Part shown: positions 12,272-24,690 of the stretch, piece after piece
Position numbering within the stretch: the first letter of the stretch is position 1
Layout: every line of letters starts with the position of its first letter
Assembly (NCBI RefSeq): GCF_037392515.1
Contig: NC_090281.1
Location: forward strand, 43,314,645 to 43,378,644
Length of the DNA stretch: 64,000 nucleotides
Reading direction: 5' to 3'
Source: Haliotis asinina
Lineage: Eukaryota > Mollusca > Gastropoda > Lepetellida > Haliotidae
Program-made: the position numbers and the translations under genes
Notes under the pieces: generated by a model
What the model saw: only the letters and a program-made list of their open reading frames with translations
What the model was told of the DNA's origin: nothing
Database searches by the model: none

Positions 12272-12378
12272 CTCTCCCCCCCCCCCCCCATCCTCCCCAT
12301 ACAAACGCCCTTTAGGTGTATATATGCAAAACTCTCTCTCACACACACAAACGCACGCACGCACGCACACACACACAA
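12272..12378. repeat. Poly-C and (AC/GCAC)n low-complexity tract
   Basis: A run of ten or more C near 12280 followed by CA and CGCA repeats at 12330-12378. Confidence 0.9.
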
Positions 12379-12659
12379 AGAAACACAAAAAACGTTAAAG
12401 TACATCGTATTTACTGATGCTAATCTGTTTTACGTAACATCTCTTTATTAACAGTTAAGAATCCGTGGCTTGTAAACATAAACTGTATATTTACATGGAT
12501 GTGTATAAACAGAGACCATACTACGGATATCATATGGTTCCTGATTTAATGCAAAATTATCAATTTAGCTAATTTGTAACAGGCACGTGAAGTTTGTGTT
12601 GAAGGTTTATTCACTGCAGCTTCTGAAAGGTTCAGAGCCTGAACTAAACGTGTAACAGG

Positions 12660-13475
12660 GGCACAGTGGTGGTTAGGTGGTCTCACCATGGGGCTGCTCC
12701 GTCTATTGCCTGCTTATATAACATCTCGGGTAGCACTGGAGTGTACATAATTCATGATTTCACTGTAAAGCGGGTATCAACGGATCCTGTTTATGTTTAC
12801 GCTTATGGACGCTGTATTAAAAATTGGTATAAACTATTGAATATGCCAGTATCTTGTCTACACAGAAAGTGTTATAACTTGTTACTGTTAGACGCTAGCA
12901 ATGGAAAAACAAACTGGGTATAGAAAACGTAGGTTATTACTGTACAGTATGGGATTTGGATATGTATGGGAAGACAGTATAGTAGTAGCTTAAATTCCTT
13001 TCTGTCTGAATTTATGACCAGGACCCATCAAATTCTGAAACTTATCCATATTCTCTTTTTAAGTTTAATCTCTCTGTGGAACCATATCTTAGTGTTATCA
13101 ACTTTCGCATTGCTCTTGCACAGTTTCGCTGTGGTTCCCATCAGCTGACTATTGAGACAGGTAGATGCACAAATATGCCAAGACATCACAGGTTGTGTAA
13201 TACGTCTGATAATGGATATACTGAAAACGGGTATCACTTCCTTTTAGTGTGTACCGCATATAGTTCATTGCGCACTAAATACATTCCTGCTAAGTTCTGT
13301 ACGTATCCTTCTTTGCAAAATTTTAATATGTCCTCAAACAACACTTCTGTAATTAGAAACGTAGCAATGTTAATATACTTTGCTGCAAAGTACAGTCAAT
13401 CAAATATGGCTGCAAGCAAGTAATGTTGTAATGTGGGCCCATGGCCTACATACATTCTGTGAATAAAGTGTGATA
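12660..13475 (+). mobile_element. LINE (non-LTR retrotransposon) 3' fragment
   Basis: Broken frames encode the C-terminal part of a LINE ORF2. One segment contains CIKNWYKLLNMP. The longest frame (13076-13423) has ALAQFRCGSHQL, RLCNTSDNGYTENGYHFLLV and CTAYSSLRTKYIP, matching the conserved zinc-knuckle-like tail (xFRCSSHKL...EYHFLLVCPxY). A short 3' UTR with 'gaataaagtg' ends near 13475. Between 12923 and 13076 there are in-frame stops and at least one frame change, so the copy is dead. The reverse transcriptase core is missing (5' truncation). Clade not determined. Confidence 0.85.
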
Positions 13476-14072
13476 TAACAGCTATGTACTGTACTCAATG
13501 TGTAGGACAAAATGTACAAAACATTGTGTTATTCCATGACTAATTCGGGATATTTGTTGTTCATGAAATTAGCGTTGTACATATACGACACGGATTAAAT
13601 CATCCACGTCTGTCTCACAAGCCCATCAAATTTTCCGTTCCTCAAGCCGTCTCTGTAGAAAAATCGGGCCCTTGTTTTGTAGAAAACAAACCTATTTCTT
13701 CTCCGGGAATGTTTAGGGAGAATGCTTCATACATGGATATGTACATAGATATACACGAAGGGACACCAATCTAAGTTTTACCGAAGACATACTGTTCGTC
13801 TTCATAGCTACAATTCGATCCCCCAAATCACCTGTCGTAGGACTTTTAACAATAAACCCGTTTAGTGGAACAGGGTCGGGGCTACTGACGATCCAACCAC
13901 TGGAGCGTTGCACTGTGTCCCCAGATACGTCGTATTATTCTCAATAGATGCGCCCACATATGCCAAGGCAAAGTCTAAATAATTTATTTAATCGAAAGGA
14001 ATGACTGCCTACGGGTGTTCCTCCTTTTAAGAAAGAAGGTATGACAGTTTCCCGTTAATGTTAATATGATTG
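13476..14072. other. Nothing recognised
   Basis: AT-rich, without a supportable frame or repeat. Confidence 0.4.
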
Positions 14073-14132
14073 ACTAAACATTTAGGGGACGTAGGATTGA
14101 TATCCTAGGTAGTGGGTTGCAAGCAAGCAAAA

Positions 14133-14137
<5 letters not shown>

Positions 14138-14163
<26 letters not shown>
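14138..14163. repeat. Poly-A tract
   Basis: About 26 consecutive A after 'agcaagcaaaaagc'; possibly a retroposon tail. Confidence 0.9.
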
Positions 14164-15201
14164 CCAAAACAATCAAACGATAACTATTTCGCAGAAAATT
14201 CCTTAAATACATGTATATAATTATACTGTATACTTTTTTTTTATTATGTTGTACGACACATTATATATGATATTTCGTTGTTGCAGTTCTAATTTAGTTG
14301 TGTGTGTATGCCTGATTTGTTGAATGGCGTTTGGAGCTGCTAGTATAGCGATGACACAGCTGTAAGCATGATAAAGGTCCACTCTGGCTTCTCATCAACC
14401 TGCCTTGCTCACATTGCTCGAGACTGGCTTCCCACTACCTGCCTAATTACCTTATATTCACTTACATTCACTCATTGTAATCTCATTTATTTTAGCTCAT
14501 CATGTAACTTTCTTTGATGTTTTTTCCCACCTTTGCTATTCTTGTCTCAGTATCACATATGCATGTATCTTGTATCTGTTGTACCCTATAATTCCCTACA
14601 TGGTTGAAAACGGTACAAGAACCTATACTGATTCTATTGTTAGAATAATGAAGCTGATCTTCCACAAAGTCACCGCGATCTCTGTATGCCTGGGGCTGAG
14701 AAAATACTTCCTACAAAACAAGTCTTCATCCCCACCCAACAGAGAATACCATTAAAATGGCAGTCCTGGACAAGGGCCACACACAAGTGTCTGTCTCTTG
14801 TTGTTTGTTCCACTCACACCTATACCATGTTTGTATTACACGTTCAAATCTGGTTACGAGTCTTGTGGTAAAATCGTATTACGTTCTCCAAACACACAGA
14901 TCAGTTGCAGAAACAGCCCCACATGCGTAGCTATAAGAGATCTCAATCGGTTGCGCTTCGCTCAATTTGCTGTCAATATAACAGGGCAGCATTGCAATCG
15001 GAGTAGTGATGTCACGATTTCACAGTAAACTGATCCCTCGTCATATAGTACCTTACAAAGGATTACAATTTGTGAAAACAAACTATCCTCCTTAAATATT
15101 TTCACCTTCAAAGTCAGATTGTTTTTTTCCCCACCAAGAAACATTAAGAACACTTTTTTGTGCTGATACACAAACACTTTTATTATTTATATACAGTTTA
15201 T

Positions 15202-18200
15202 GATCGATATGTATGCTGGTGACGGTGCGCCATGCATTGGTGGATGTTGTGGTGTACTCCTGTATGTCGGTGACGGTGTGCCATGCATTGGTGGATGTTG
15301 TGGTGTACTCCTGTATGTCGGTGGCGGTGTGCCATGCATTAGTGGATGTTGTGGTGTCCTCATGTATGCTCGTGGCGGTGCACGATGCATTGGTGGATGT
15401 TGTGGTGTGCTCATGTATGCCAGTGACGATGCGCCATGCATTGGTGGATGAGATGGTGGTGGCTCATGTATACCGATAGTGATGCACCATGCATTGGTGG
15501 ATGTTGTGGTGTGCTCATGTATGCCGGTGGCGTTGCACGATGCATTGGTGGATGTTGTGTTGTACTCATGTATGCCGGTGGCGTTGCACGATGCATTGGT
15601 GGATGTGATGGTGGTGTCTCATGTATGAGGGTGGTGGTGCCCATTCATTGGTGGATGTTGTGGTGTACTCATGTATGTCGGTGGTGGTGCCCCATGCATT
15701 GGTGGATGTTGTTATGTACTCATGTGTGTCGGTGGTGGTGCCCCATACATTGGTGGATGTTGTGGTGTACTCATGTATGCCAGTGGTGGTGCCCCATGGA
15801 TTGGTGGATGTTGTGGTGTACTCATGTATGTCAGTGGCGGTGTGCCATGCATTGGTGGATGTTGTGGTGTAGTCATACATGCCGGTGGCGGTGCGCCAAG
15901 CAGTGGTGGATGTTGTGGTGTGCTCATGTATGTCAGTGGCGGTGTGCCATGCATTGGTGGATGTGATGGTGGTGTCTCATGTATGAGGGTGGTGGTGCCC
16001 ATTCATTGGTGGATGTTGTAGTGTACTCATGTATGTCAGTAGCGGTGTGCCATGCATTGGTGGATGTGATGGTGGTGGCTCATGTATACCGATAGTGATG
16101 CGCCATGCATTGGTGGATGTTGTGGTGCACTCATGTATGCCGGTGGCGTTGCACGATGCATTGGTGGATGTTGTGTTGTACTCATGTATACCGGTGGCTT
16201 TGCACGATGCATTGGTGGATGTTGTGTTGTACTCATGTATGCCGGTGGCTTTGCACGATGCATTGGTGGATGTTGTGTTGTACTCATGTATGCCTGTGGC
16301 TTTGCACGATGCATTGGTGGATGTTGTGTTGTACTCATGTATGCCTTTGGCGGCGCGCCATGCATTGGTGGATGTGATGGTGGTGTCTCATGTATGAGGG
16401 TGGTGGTGCCCATTCATTGGTGGATGTTGTGGTGTACTCATGTATGTCAGTGGTGGTGCCCCATGCATTGGTGGATGTTGTTACGTACTCATGTGTGTCG
16501 GTGGTGGTGCCCCATACATTGGTGGATGTTGTGGTGTACTCATGTATGCCAGTGGTGGTGCCCCATGGATTGGTGGATGTTGTGGTGTACTCATGTATGT
16601 CAGTGGCGGTGTGCCATGCATTGGTGGATGTGATGGTTATGTCTCATGTATGCCTGTGGTGGTGCACCATGCATTGGTGGATGTTGTGGTGTAGTCATAC
16701 ATGCCGGTGGCGGTGCGCCAAGCAGTGGTGGATGTTGTGGTGTGCTCATGTATGTCAGTGGCGGTGTGCCATGCATTGGTGGATGTGATGGTTATGTCTC
16801 ATGTATGCCTGTGGTGGTGCACCATGCATTGGTGGATGTTGTGATGTAGTCATGCATGCCGGTGGCGGTGCGCCAAGCATTGGTGGATGAGATGGTGGTG
16901 GCTCATGTATACCGATAGTGGTGCCCCATGCATTGGTGGATGTTGTTATGTACTCATGTATGTCGGTGGTGGTGCCCCATGCATTGGTGGGTGTTGTGGT
17001 GTACTCATGTATGCCGTTGGTGGTGCACCATGCATTGGTGGATGTTGTGGTGTACTCATGTATGTCAGTGGCGGTGTGCCATGCATTGGTGGATGTGATG
17101 GTGGTGTCTAATGTATGCCTGTGGTGGTGCACCATGCATTGGTGGATGTTGTGTTGTACTCATGTATGTCAGTGGTGGTGTGCCATTCATTGGTGGATGT
17201 GATGGTTATGTCTCTTGTATGAGGCTGGCGGTGTGCCATGCATTGGTGGATGTTGTGGTGTACTCATGTATGCCGTTGGTGGTGCACCATGCATTGGTGG
17301 ATGTTGTGATGTACTCATGTATACCGGTGGTGGTGCCCCATGCCGGTGGGGGTGTGACATCCATTGGTGGATGTGATGGTTATGTCTCATGTATGCCTTT
17401 GGTGGTGCCCCATGCATTGGTGGATGTTGTGGTGTGCTCATGTATACCAATGGCGGTTCGCCATGTATCGGTAGATATTATGGTGCCGTCTCATGTATGA
17501 GGGTTGTGGTGCCCCATGAATTAGTGTATGTGATGGTGGTGTATCATGTATGCTGGTGGTGGTGCCCCATGCACTGGTGGATGTTGTGGTGTACTCATGT
17601 ATGCCGGTGGTGGTGCGCAATGCATTGGTGGATGTGGTGTTCGACTCATATATGCCGGTGGCGGTGCGCCTTGCATTGGTGGATGTTCTGGTGTGCTCAC
17701 GTATGCCTGTGGCTGTGCGCCATGGATTGGTGGATGTGATGGTGGTGTCTCATGTATGAGGGTGGTGGTGCCCCATGCATTTTTGAATGTTGTGGTGTGC
17801 TCATGTATGCCTGTGGTGGTGCACCGTGCATTTGGTGGATGTTGTTGTGTACTCATGTATGCCGGTGGTGGTGCCCCATGCATTGGTGAGTGTGATGGTG
17901 GTGTACTCAAGTATGCCGGTGGTGGTGTCCCATGCATTGGTGGATGTTGTGGTGTCCTCATGTATGCCTGTGGCTGTGCACAATACATTGGTGGATGTTG
18001 TGGTCTACTGATGTATGCCGGTGGTGGTGCCTCCTGTCGGTGTCGTTGTGCCATCCATTGGTGGGTGTGATGGTTAGGTCTCATGTATGCCTGTGGTGGT
18101 GCCCCATGCATTGGTGAATGTTGTGGTGTACTCATTCATGCTGGTGGCGGTGCACCATGCATTGGTGGATATTGTGGTCTACTGATGTATGCTGGTGGCG

Positions 18201-18558
18201 GTGCACCATGTGTTACTGGATGTGATGATGGTGGCTCATATATGCCGGTGGTGGTGCCCCATGCATTGGTGGATGTTGTGGTGTACTCATGTATGGCTGC
18301 GGCGGTGCCCCATGCATTGGTGGATGTTTTGGTGTACTCATGTATGCCGGTAGCTGTGCACCGTGCATTGGTGGATGTTTTGGTGTACTCAGGTATACCG
18401 GTGGTGGTGCACCATGCATTGGTGGATGTTGCGATGTACTCATGTATGCTGGTGGTGGTGCACCATGTATTGGTGGATGTTTTGGTGTCCCATGTAATGC
18501 CGGTGGTGGTGCACCATGCATTGGTGAATGTGATGGTGGTGTCTCATGTACATGTATT
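15202..18558. repeat. 51-bp minisatellite array 1 (~65 units)
   Basis: The unit core is 'catgcattggtggatgttgt' followed by a variable half such as 'actcatgtatgccggtggcg'. Period is 51 bp, with a minority of 53-54-bp variants beginning 'ggatgtgatggtggtgtctc'. Since 51 is divisible by three, several frames stay open on both strands (minus: HPPMHGAPPPAYMSTPQ, 17 residues). Unit variants are interspersed, implying repeated local duplication. I do not interpret these frames as genes. Confidence 0.97.
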
Positions 18559-18585
18559 GTTGTGTACGATGTTGAGATGATTTTT

Positions 18586-19032
18586 TTTACTTTAAACAAA
18601 ACGTAAACCAGACATAGTGAAATTAATATCCACGTCATTTTATCTTGCAACTGAAAATTTAAGTCTTAGAATTTTATTCAACTTAGGATAAAAGTTGTTT
18701 AACAAACGATTATAGATTCAAATCGTTATTACTGGTTTGTATTGCAAGGAGGTAAGCGCAGCAGTTAGAACAGTGAAACAAGAGCACGTGCGGTACGTGA
18801 TGAGCGTTAACTTAGACCAACCCAACTTCTCGACGTTTTATTTAATGTGCACCCCAAACCCCCTGTAATGCAAACAAAGAAAGTGATTTGAAATTATGAT
18901 CGTTTCTTTAACAACTTTTATTTTAAGTTGAATAAAATTCTGAGAATTAAATGTTCAATTGGCAAGGTATAAAATTATAAGAAATTTGCCATCGTAATTT
19001 CATTTTATTCGATTTACGTTTTTGTTTAAAGA
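18586..19032. mobile_element. Inverted-repeat element, ~140-bp arms
   Basis: 18586-18722 and 18893-19032 are inverted copies, diverged: 'tttaaacaaaacgtaaa' against 'ttacgtttttgtttaaa', and 'agaattttattcaactta' against 'taagttgaataaaattct'. The spacer is about 170 bp. It abuts the end of minisatellite array 1. No clear target duplication; probably a non-autonomous DNA transposon. Confidence 0.75.
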
Positions 19033-20463
19033 GACTTTCATCGGTACGCTTTCACGGCAAACGGACTGTAATCGCAGAATAACACGAGTGAGTCACGAAA
19101 GCGATGAGCAGTGGTAAGCACATCACAATTTACAACATTCCCACCCACGGACGACAGTTTGTTTTAATTCATTTACATTGAATGTTCCATACACCTAGGT
19201 CACTTTGGGTTTAACTTGTAATTTTAAATTTACAATGGGTTATACCTGTATTGAATTAGCCGTTGATTATGTTTTAGCTATATTAATAAGTCTGTAATTA
19301 ATGAAAGAAAATTTTGTTTCGTTTTGTTTCAATAATGAATATTACCAGGTCTTACTTGGCTCACGCTAAATAAGAAAACATGCCTCTGTGCAAACACTTG
19401 TGATTGAGGTGCTTTCAGTAGCTCTAATCCTTTGTTTCGGGTTCGGCGACCACGATTAGGTTGCGTAAGCGAGCGACCCGAAGCGAGCGACAGAAGCCCG
19501 CTTGGAGTTTGAGCACCCACCTATAGTGATGTGAAATATTCGTCGTGGGGACAGAAAGTCTTGAAATCCTGTAGAGGTAGGACCACTTCAAGGATTCTTC
19601 GGAAGGGCGACAGAGGACCAGACAGGTAGGTGTTTTCATATCTAGTTGGAAGAAAATATGCATCTTCATGGATATTTGTTTAATATACAGTGCACACTCA
19701 TTCTCTCATAGTACACAGCCATTTAGGTACAGATGGGAAAGGTTGATACTGGTTTCTGCATGGTTTCTCTCATAGTATGAGGCTCGTCGTTGGAAAATTG
19801 CCCAAAGCGGCAGAAAACCACACTTACTCGCTGTTGTTAATCCAATCTACATCCGAGAGAAATGTGATTACTGATGCTTATGCATGACTCATTTCTTTCA
19901 GACGCAGGAACCCTGACACACTCTGGATTTGGTGTTGTGTCACTCTAAACCCTTCCACCTGGACTTTAGTACACTGACTTTCCGAGGGTCCGATGGGATG
20001 AGCTTTTGTCTCATGGTGGCTCCATTGTGCGTCTGCTCTCCGCGTAGCCCCCTGCCGAGCGTACATGGAGTAGGTTCGGTGCTAGGGCCTGACTGTACAG
20101 TCAGGATGGTTGTTACAGCAACCCAGCTAGTTTAGGGTTGGCACACTCTGTGGCCCCAGTCTTTTCAGCACCCCCAGTAGACCCAATGCTGACTGCACTT
20201 GACTGGTAGATTTAGGGGTTAGTGTAGATAGGGCCCCCCTTCGTGCATGCCCTGTACGATGCTATCTATTGATAGTATAACTTAGTGTTAACCCACCATT
20301 CCGTCCTTCAATAGGTAGTTCGAGACAAAGCAAGTCCCGGATGGTCACTTTGAAAGTCAGTGTGCTGGCCACCTGCTGGTAAAGTATTCACTATTTCAGT
20401 TTAAAGCTTAATTTACATTTTGTTTTTCACGTCCCGATATATTTGCTTTGCATTTAAATGTAA

Positions 20464-20630
20464 GGGGATCGTCGAATAACCGAATGGTTAAAGCGTTCGC
20501 TCATGACGATCCAAACAACCTATTTCGATTTCCCATATCTGAATGATGTGTGAAGCATATATTTGTTGTTTCTCCCCGTGATATAGCTAGTATATTGCTG
20601 AAAGCGGTGTAAAAGGACACTCATGCAGTC
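20464..20630 (+). repeat. tRNA-derived SINE in tandem unit A
   Basis: tRNA-like head 'aataaccgaatggttaaagc' with degenerate box B 'tttcgatttcc', then body block 'tgatatagctagtatattgc' and 'gaaagcggtgtaaaa'. Identical positions in units B and C. Confidence 0.85.
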
Positions 20631-20893
20631 ATAATCTGTGTGAGAGGCATAAATTATGTAAAGTGTTCTTTGCCTTTTTAAGTAGAACCGTTGCTTACGC
20701 ATGCAACTGTTCCTCTCAAACAATCTTTTGAATAAACCATAACCTGCAATGCATCCTTGTTTATCATGACGTCTACTGCAAAATTACAACTTGAGTTTCA
20801 TGTTTGAGATTTTACGTGTAGGCATATAAGTTGCATTTATGCACACAGTAAGTGCCAGCGATGTAAACTATATTCTCTGTACTGTTATGAGCA

Positions 20894-21045
20894 GGGATGC
20901 CATCTACCTGGGGGCGGAAATGGACCCCGAAGTCCCCCAGAGGCAGGACGACTGCCAAGAAGATATTCCGTGGACAGAAGTGGATCAAGGTCTCCTCTGG
21001 TGGCAGGACAACGACCACAAAGCCGCCAGACTACCAGGAAGGCAA
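20894..21045 (+). other. Exon-like repeated block (tandem unit A, first copy)
   Basis: Begins after an acceptor-like 'tgttatgagcag' and ends at 'caggaag|gcaagt', a GC-type donor. One open frame reads WGRKWTPKSPRGRTTAKK and ...GGRTTTTKPPDYQEG. Related blocks sit at 21238-21380, 22920-23071, 23264-23406 and 24938-25037. All three forward frames are partly open, so coding is unproven and no family is recognised. Confidence 0.35.
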
Positions 21046-21454
21046 GTTCTCCAAACTATCCTTTGAAGACGACATACAATATATTCTTGTTGACAATGAC
21101 GTCATGAGCAAGTTACAACTTGTGTTTCAGGTTACAGCGTTTTCCTGACCAAAAAGCATATGCTTTTAATATTTATTATCTATGTAGTAAGTATCAGTGA
21201 TATGAAACATTAACCTATTCGTTATCGTTACTATTAGGAACGTGGATGCCATCGTCCTGGGGGCGGAAATGGACCCTGAAGTCCCCCAGAGGCAGGACGA
21301 CTGCCAAGAAGATATTCCATGGATAGACGTGAACCAAGTTTCTTCGGAAGGGTGACAGAGGACCAGAGAGGCAGGTGTTTTCAACTCTATTTGGAAGAAA
21401 ATATTTGTTTCATATTTAGTGCACACTAATTCTCTCATAGAAAACAGCCATTTA

Positions 21455-21667
21455 GGAGTAAGTGAGTTTAGTTTTACGCCGCACTCAGCAATATTCAGCT
21501 ATAAGGTGACGGTCTGTAAATAATCGAGTCTGAACAAGACAATCCAGTGATCAACAACACGAGCATCGATCTGCGCAAATGGGAACCGATGACATGTTTC
21601 AACCAAGAAGTCAGCGAGTCTGACCACCCGATCCCATTAGTCGCCTCTTACGACCAGCATAGTCACA
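21455..21667 (-). repeat. SINE V, nearly full length, with ~13-bp TSD
   Basis: Contains 'gagtttagttttacgccgca', 'aatcgagtctgaacaagaca', 'gatctgcgcaaatgggaacc' and 'gaccacccgatcccattag'. It is bounded by 'cagccatttagg' on both sides. The equivalent site at 19706-19725 is unoccupied ('cacagccatttaggtacag'). Confidence 0.88.
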
Positions 21668-21714
21668 GCCATTTAGGTATAGATGGGAATGGTTGATACT
21701 GGTTTCTGCATGTA

Positions 21715-21850
21715 AACGGGGTGGTTGTGTAGCCTAGTTGTTCAAGTGTTGGCACGTCATGTTCAGTACTATTGTTCGAGTCCTCACTTAAATACTATGC
21801 CCCACGCCTACTTAACGCTGGAAAATTGCCCAAAGCGGCAGAAAACCACA
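21715..21850 (+). repeat. Second tRNA-like SINE family
   Basis: Box-A-like 'gtagcctagttgttcaagtg', box-B-like 'tgttcgagtcctc', and a tail 'gcccaaagcggcagaaaacc'. Repeated at 23741-23885; only the tail remains at 19795-19820. Confidence 0.7.
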
Positions 21851-22489
21851 CTTACTCGCTGTTGTTAGTCCAATCTACATCCGAGAGAAATGTGATTACT
21901 GATGCTTATGCATGACTCATTTCTTTCAGACGCAGGAACCCTGACACACTCTGGATTTGGTGTTGTGTCACTCTAAACCCTTCCACCTGGACTTTAGTAC
22001 ACTGACTTTCCGAGGGTCCGATGGGATGAGCTTTTGTCTCATGGTGGCTCCATTGTGCGTCTGCTCTCCGCGTAGCCCCCTGCCGAGCGTACATGGAGTA
22101 GGTTCGGTGCTAGGGCCTGACTGTACAGTCAGGATGGTTGTTACAGCAACCCAGCTAGTTTAGGGTTGGCACACTCTGTGGCCCCAGTCTTTTCAGCACC
22201 CCCAGTAGACCCAATGCTGACTGCACTTGACTGGTAGATTAGGGGTTAGTGTAGATAGGGCCCCCCTCGTGCATGCCCTGTACGATGCTATCTATTGATA
22301 GTATAACTTAGTGTTAACCCACCATTCCGTCCTTCAATAGGTAGTTCGAGACAAAGCAAGTCCCGGATGGTCACTTTGAAAGTCAGTGTACTGGCCACCT
22401 GCTGGTAAAGTATTCACTATTTCAGTTTAAAACTTAAATTACATTTTGTTTTTCACGTCCCGATATATTTGCTTTGCATTTAAATGTAA

Positions 22490-22656
22490 GGGGATCGTCG
22501 AATAACCGAATGGTTAAAGCGTTCGCTCATGACGATCCAAACAACCTATTTCGATTTCCCATATCTGAATGATGTGTGAAGCATATATTTGTTGTTTCTC
22601 CCCGTGATATAGCTAGTATATTGCTGAAAGCGGTGTAAAAGGACACTCATGCAGTC
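22490..22656 (+). repeat. tRNA-derived SINE in tandem unit B
   Basis: Same SINE as at 20464-20630, carried along by the segmental duplication. Confidence 0.85.
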
Positions 22657-23480
22657 ATAATCTGTGTGAGAGGCATAAATTATGTAAAGTGTTCTTTGCC
22701 TTTTTAAGTAGAACCGTTGCTTACGCACGCTACTGTTCCTCTCAAACAATCTTTTGAATAAACCATAACCTGCAATGCATCCTTGTTTATCATGACGTCT
22801 ACTGCAAAATTACAACTTGAGTTTCATGTTTGAGATTTTACGTGTAGGCATATAAGTTGCATTTATGCACACAGTAAGTGCCAGCGATGTAAACTATATT
22901 CTCTGTACTGTTATGAGCAGGGATGCCATCTACCTGGGGGCGGAAATGGACCCTGAAGTCCCCCAGAGGCAGGACGACTGCCAAGAAGATATTCCGTGGA
23001 CAGAAGTGGATCAAGGTCTCCTCTGGTGGCAGGACAACGACCACAAAGCCGCCAGACTACCAGGAAGGCAAGTTCTCCAAACTATCCTTTGAAGACGACA
23101 TACAATATATTCTTGTTGACAATGACGTCATGAGCAAGTTACAACTTGTGTTTCAGGTTACAGCGTTTTCCTGACCAAAAAGCATATGCTTTTAATATTT
23201 ATTATCTATGTAGTAAGTATCAGTGATATGAAACATTAACCTATTCGTTATCGTTACTATTAGGAACGTGGATGCCATCGTCCTGGGGGCGGAAATGGAC
23301 CCTGAAGTCCCCCAGAGGCAGGACGACTGCCAAGAAGATATTCCATGGATAGACGTGAACCAAGTTTCTTCGGAAGGGTGACAGAGGACCAGAGAGGCAG
23401 GTGTTTTCAACTCTATTTGGAAGAAAATATTTGTTTCATATTTAGTGCACACTAATTCTCTCATAGAAAACAGCCATTTA

Positions 23481-23693
23481 GGAGTAAGTGAGTTTAGTTT
23501 TACGCCGCACTCAGCAATATTCAGCTATAAGGTGACGGTCTGTAAATAATCGAGTCTGAACAAGACAATCCAGTGATCAACAACACGAGCATCGATCTGC
23601 GCAAATGGGAACCGATGACATGTTTCAACCAAGAAGTCAGCGAGTCTGACCACCCGATCCCATTAGTCGCCTCTTACGACCAGCATAGTCACA
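23481..23693 (-). repeat. SINE V, duplicated copy
   Basis: Essentially identical to 21455-21667, in the next tandem unit. Confidence 0.88.
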
Positions 23694-23740
23694 GCCATTT
23701 AGGTATAGATGGGAATGGTTGATACTGGTTTCTGCATGTA

Positions 23741-23885
23741 AACGGAGTGGTAGTGTAGCCTAGTTGTTCAAGTGTTGGCACGTCATGCTCAGTACCATTG
23801 TTCGAGTCCTCACTTAAATACTATGCCCCACGCCTACGTATGAGGCCCGTCGTTGTAAAATTGCCCAAAGCGGCAGAAAACCACA
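23741..23885 (+). repeat. Second tRNA-like SINE family, duplicated copy
   Basis: Same element as 21715-21850 at the B/C joint, with small differences including 'cctacgtatgaggcccgtcg' before the tail. Confidence 0.7.
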
Positions 23886-24525
23886 CTTACTCGCTGTTGT
23901 TAATCCAATCTACATCCGAGAGAAATGTGATTACTGATGCTTATGCATGACTCATTTCTTTCAGACGCAGGAACCCTGGCACACTCTGGATTTGGTGTTG
24001 TGTCACTCTAAACCCTTCCACCTGGACTTTAGTACACTGGCTTTCCGAGGGTCCGATGGGATGAGCTTTTGTCTCATGGTGGCTCCATTGTGCGTCTGCT
24101 CTCCGCGTAGCCCCCTGCCGAGCGTACATGGAGTAGGTTCGGTGCTAGGGCCTGACTGTACAGTCAGGATGGTTGTTACAGCAACCCAGCTAGTTTAGGG
24201 TTGGCACACTCTGTGGCCCCAGTCTTTTCAGCACCCCCAGTAGACCCAATGCTGACTGCACTTGACTGGTAGATTTAGGGGTTAGTGTAGATAGGGCCCC
24301 CCTTCGTGCATGCCCTGTACGATGCTATCTATTGATAGTATAACTTAGTGTTAACCCACCATTCCGTCCTTCAATAGGTAGTTCGAGACAAAGCAAGTCC
24401 CGGATGGTCACTTTGAAAGTCAGTGTGCTGGCCATCTGCTGGTAAAGAATTCACTATTTCAGTTTAAAACTTAGATGAAATTTTGTTTTTCACGTCCCGA
24501 TATATTTGCTTTGCATTTAAATGTA

Positions 24526-24690
24526 AGGGGATCGTCGAATAACCGAATGGTTAAAGCGTTCGCTCATGACGATCCAAACAAACCTATTTCGATTTTCCAT
24601 ATCTGAATGATGTGTGGAGCATATATTTGTTGTTTCTCCCCGTGATATAGCTGGTATGCTGGTAAAAGCAGTGTGAAAACGACATTCATG
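24526..24690 (+). repeat. tRNA-derived SINE in tandem unit C
   Basis: Same SINE as in units A and B, but more diverged in its second half ('agctggtatgctggtaaaag'). Confidence 0.85.

Larger units (their letters stand above)
14073..18560. mobile_element. Element K, copy 1: flank block plus 51-bp minisatellite core
   Basis: The left flank shares ordered blocks with 34743-34990: 'aacatttaggggac', 'cagtcctggacaa' (one difference), 'tgtctcttgttg', 'attttcacc' and 'tcaaagtc'. In this copy the blocks are separated by extra sequence (14115-14735, 14880-15085), including a 26-base poly-A near 14138. The large 51-bp array follows. I infer a dispersed element with a tandem-repeat core. Confidence 0.5.

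Noticed and set aside
15187-18580. Many overlapping 80-200-codon frames on both strands
   Set aside because: They are products of the 51-bp array, with frames open in several registers at once and no start, splice or domain context.
19878-20066. 62-codon minus-strand frame repeated in each 2-kb unit
   Set aside because: Conserved only because the unit is recently duplicated; the opposite strand is equally open and neither resembles a protein I know.
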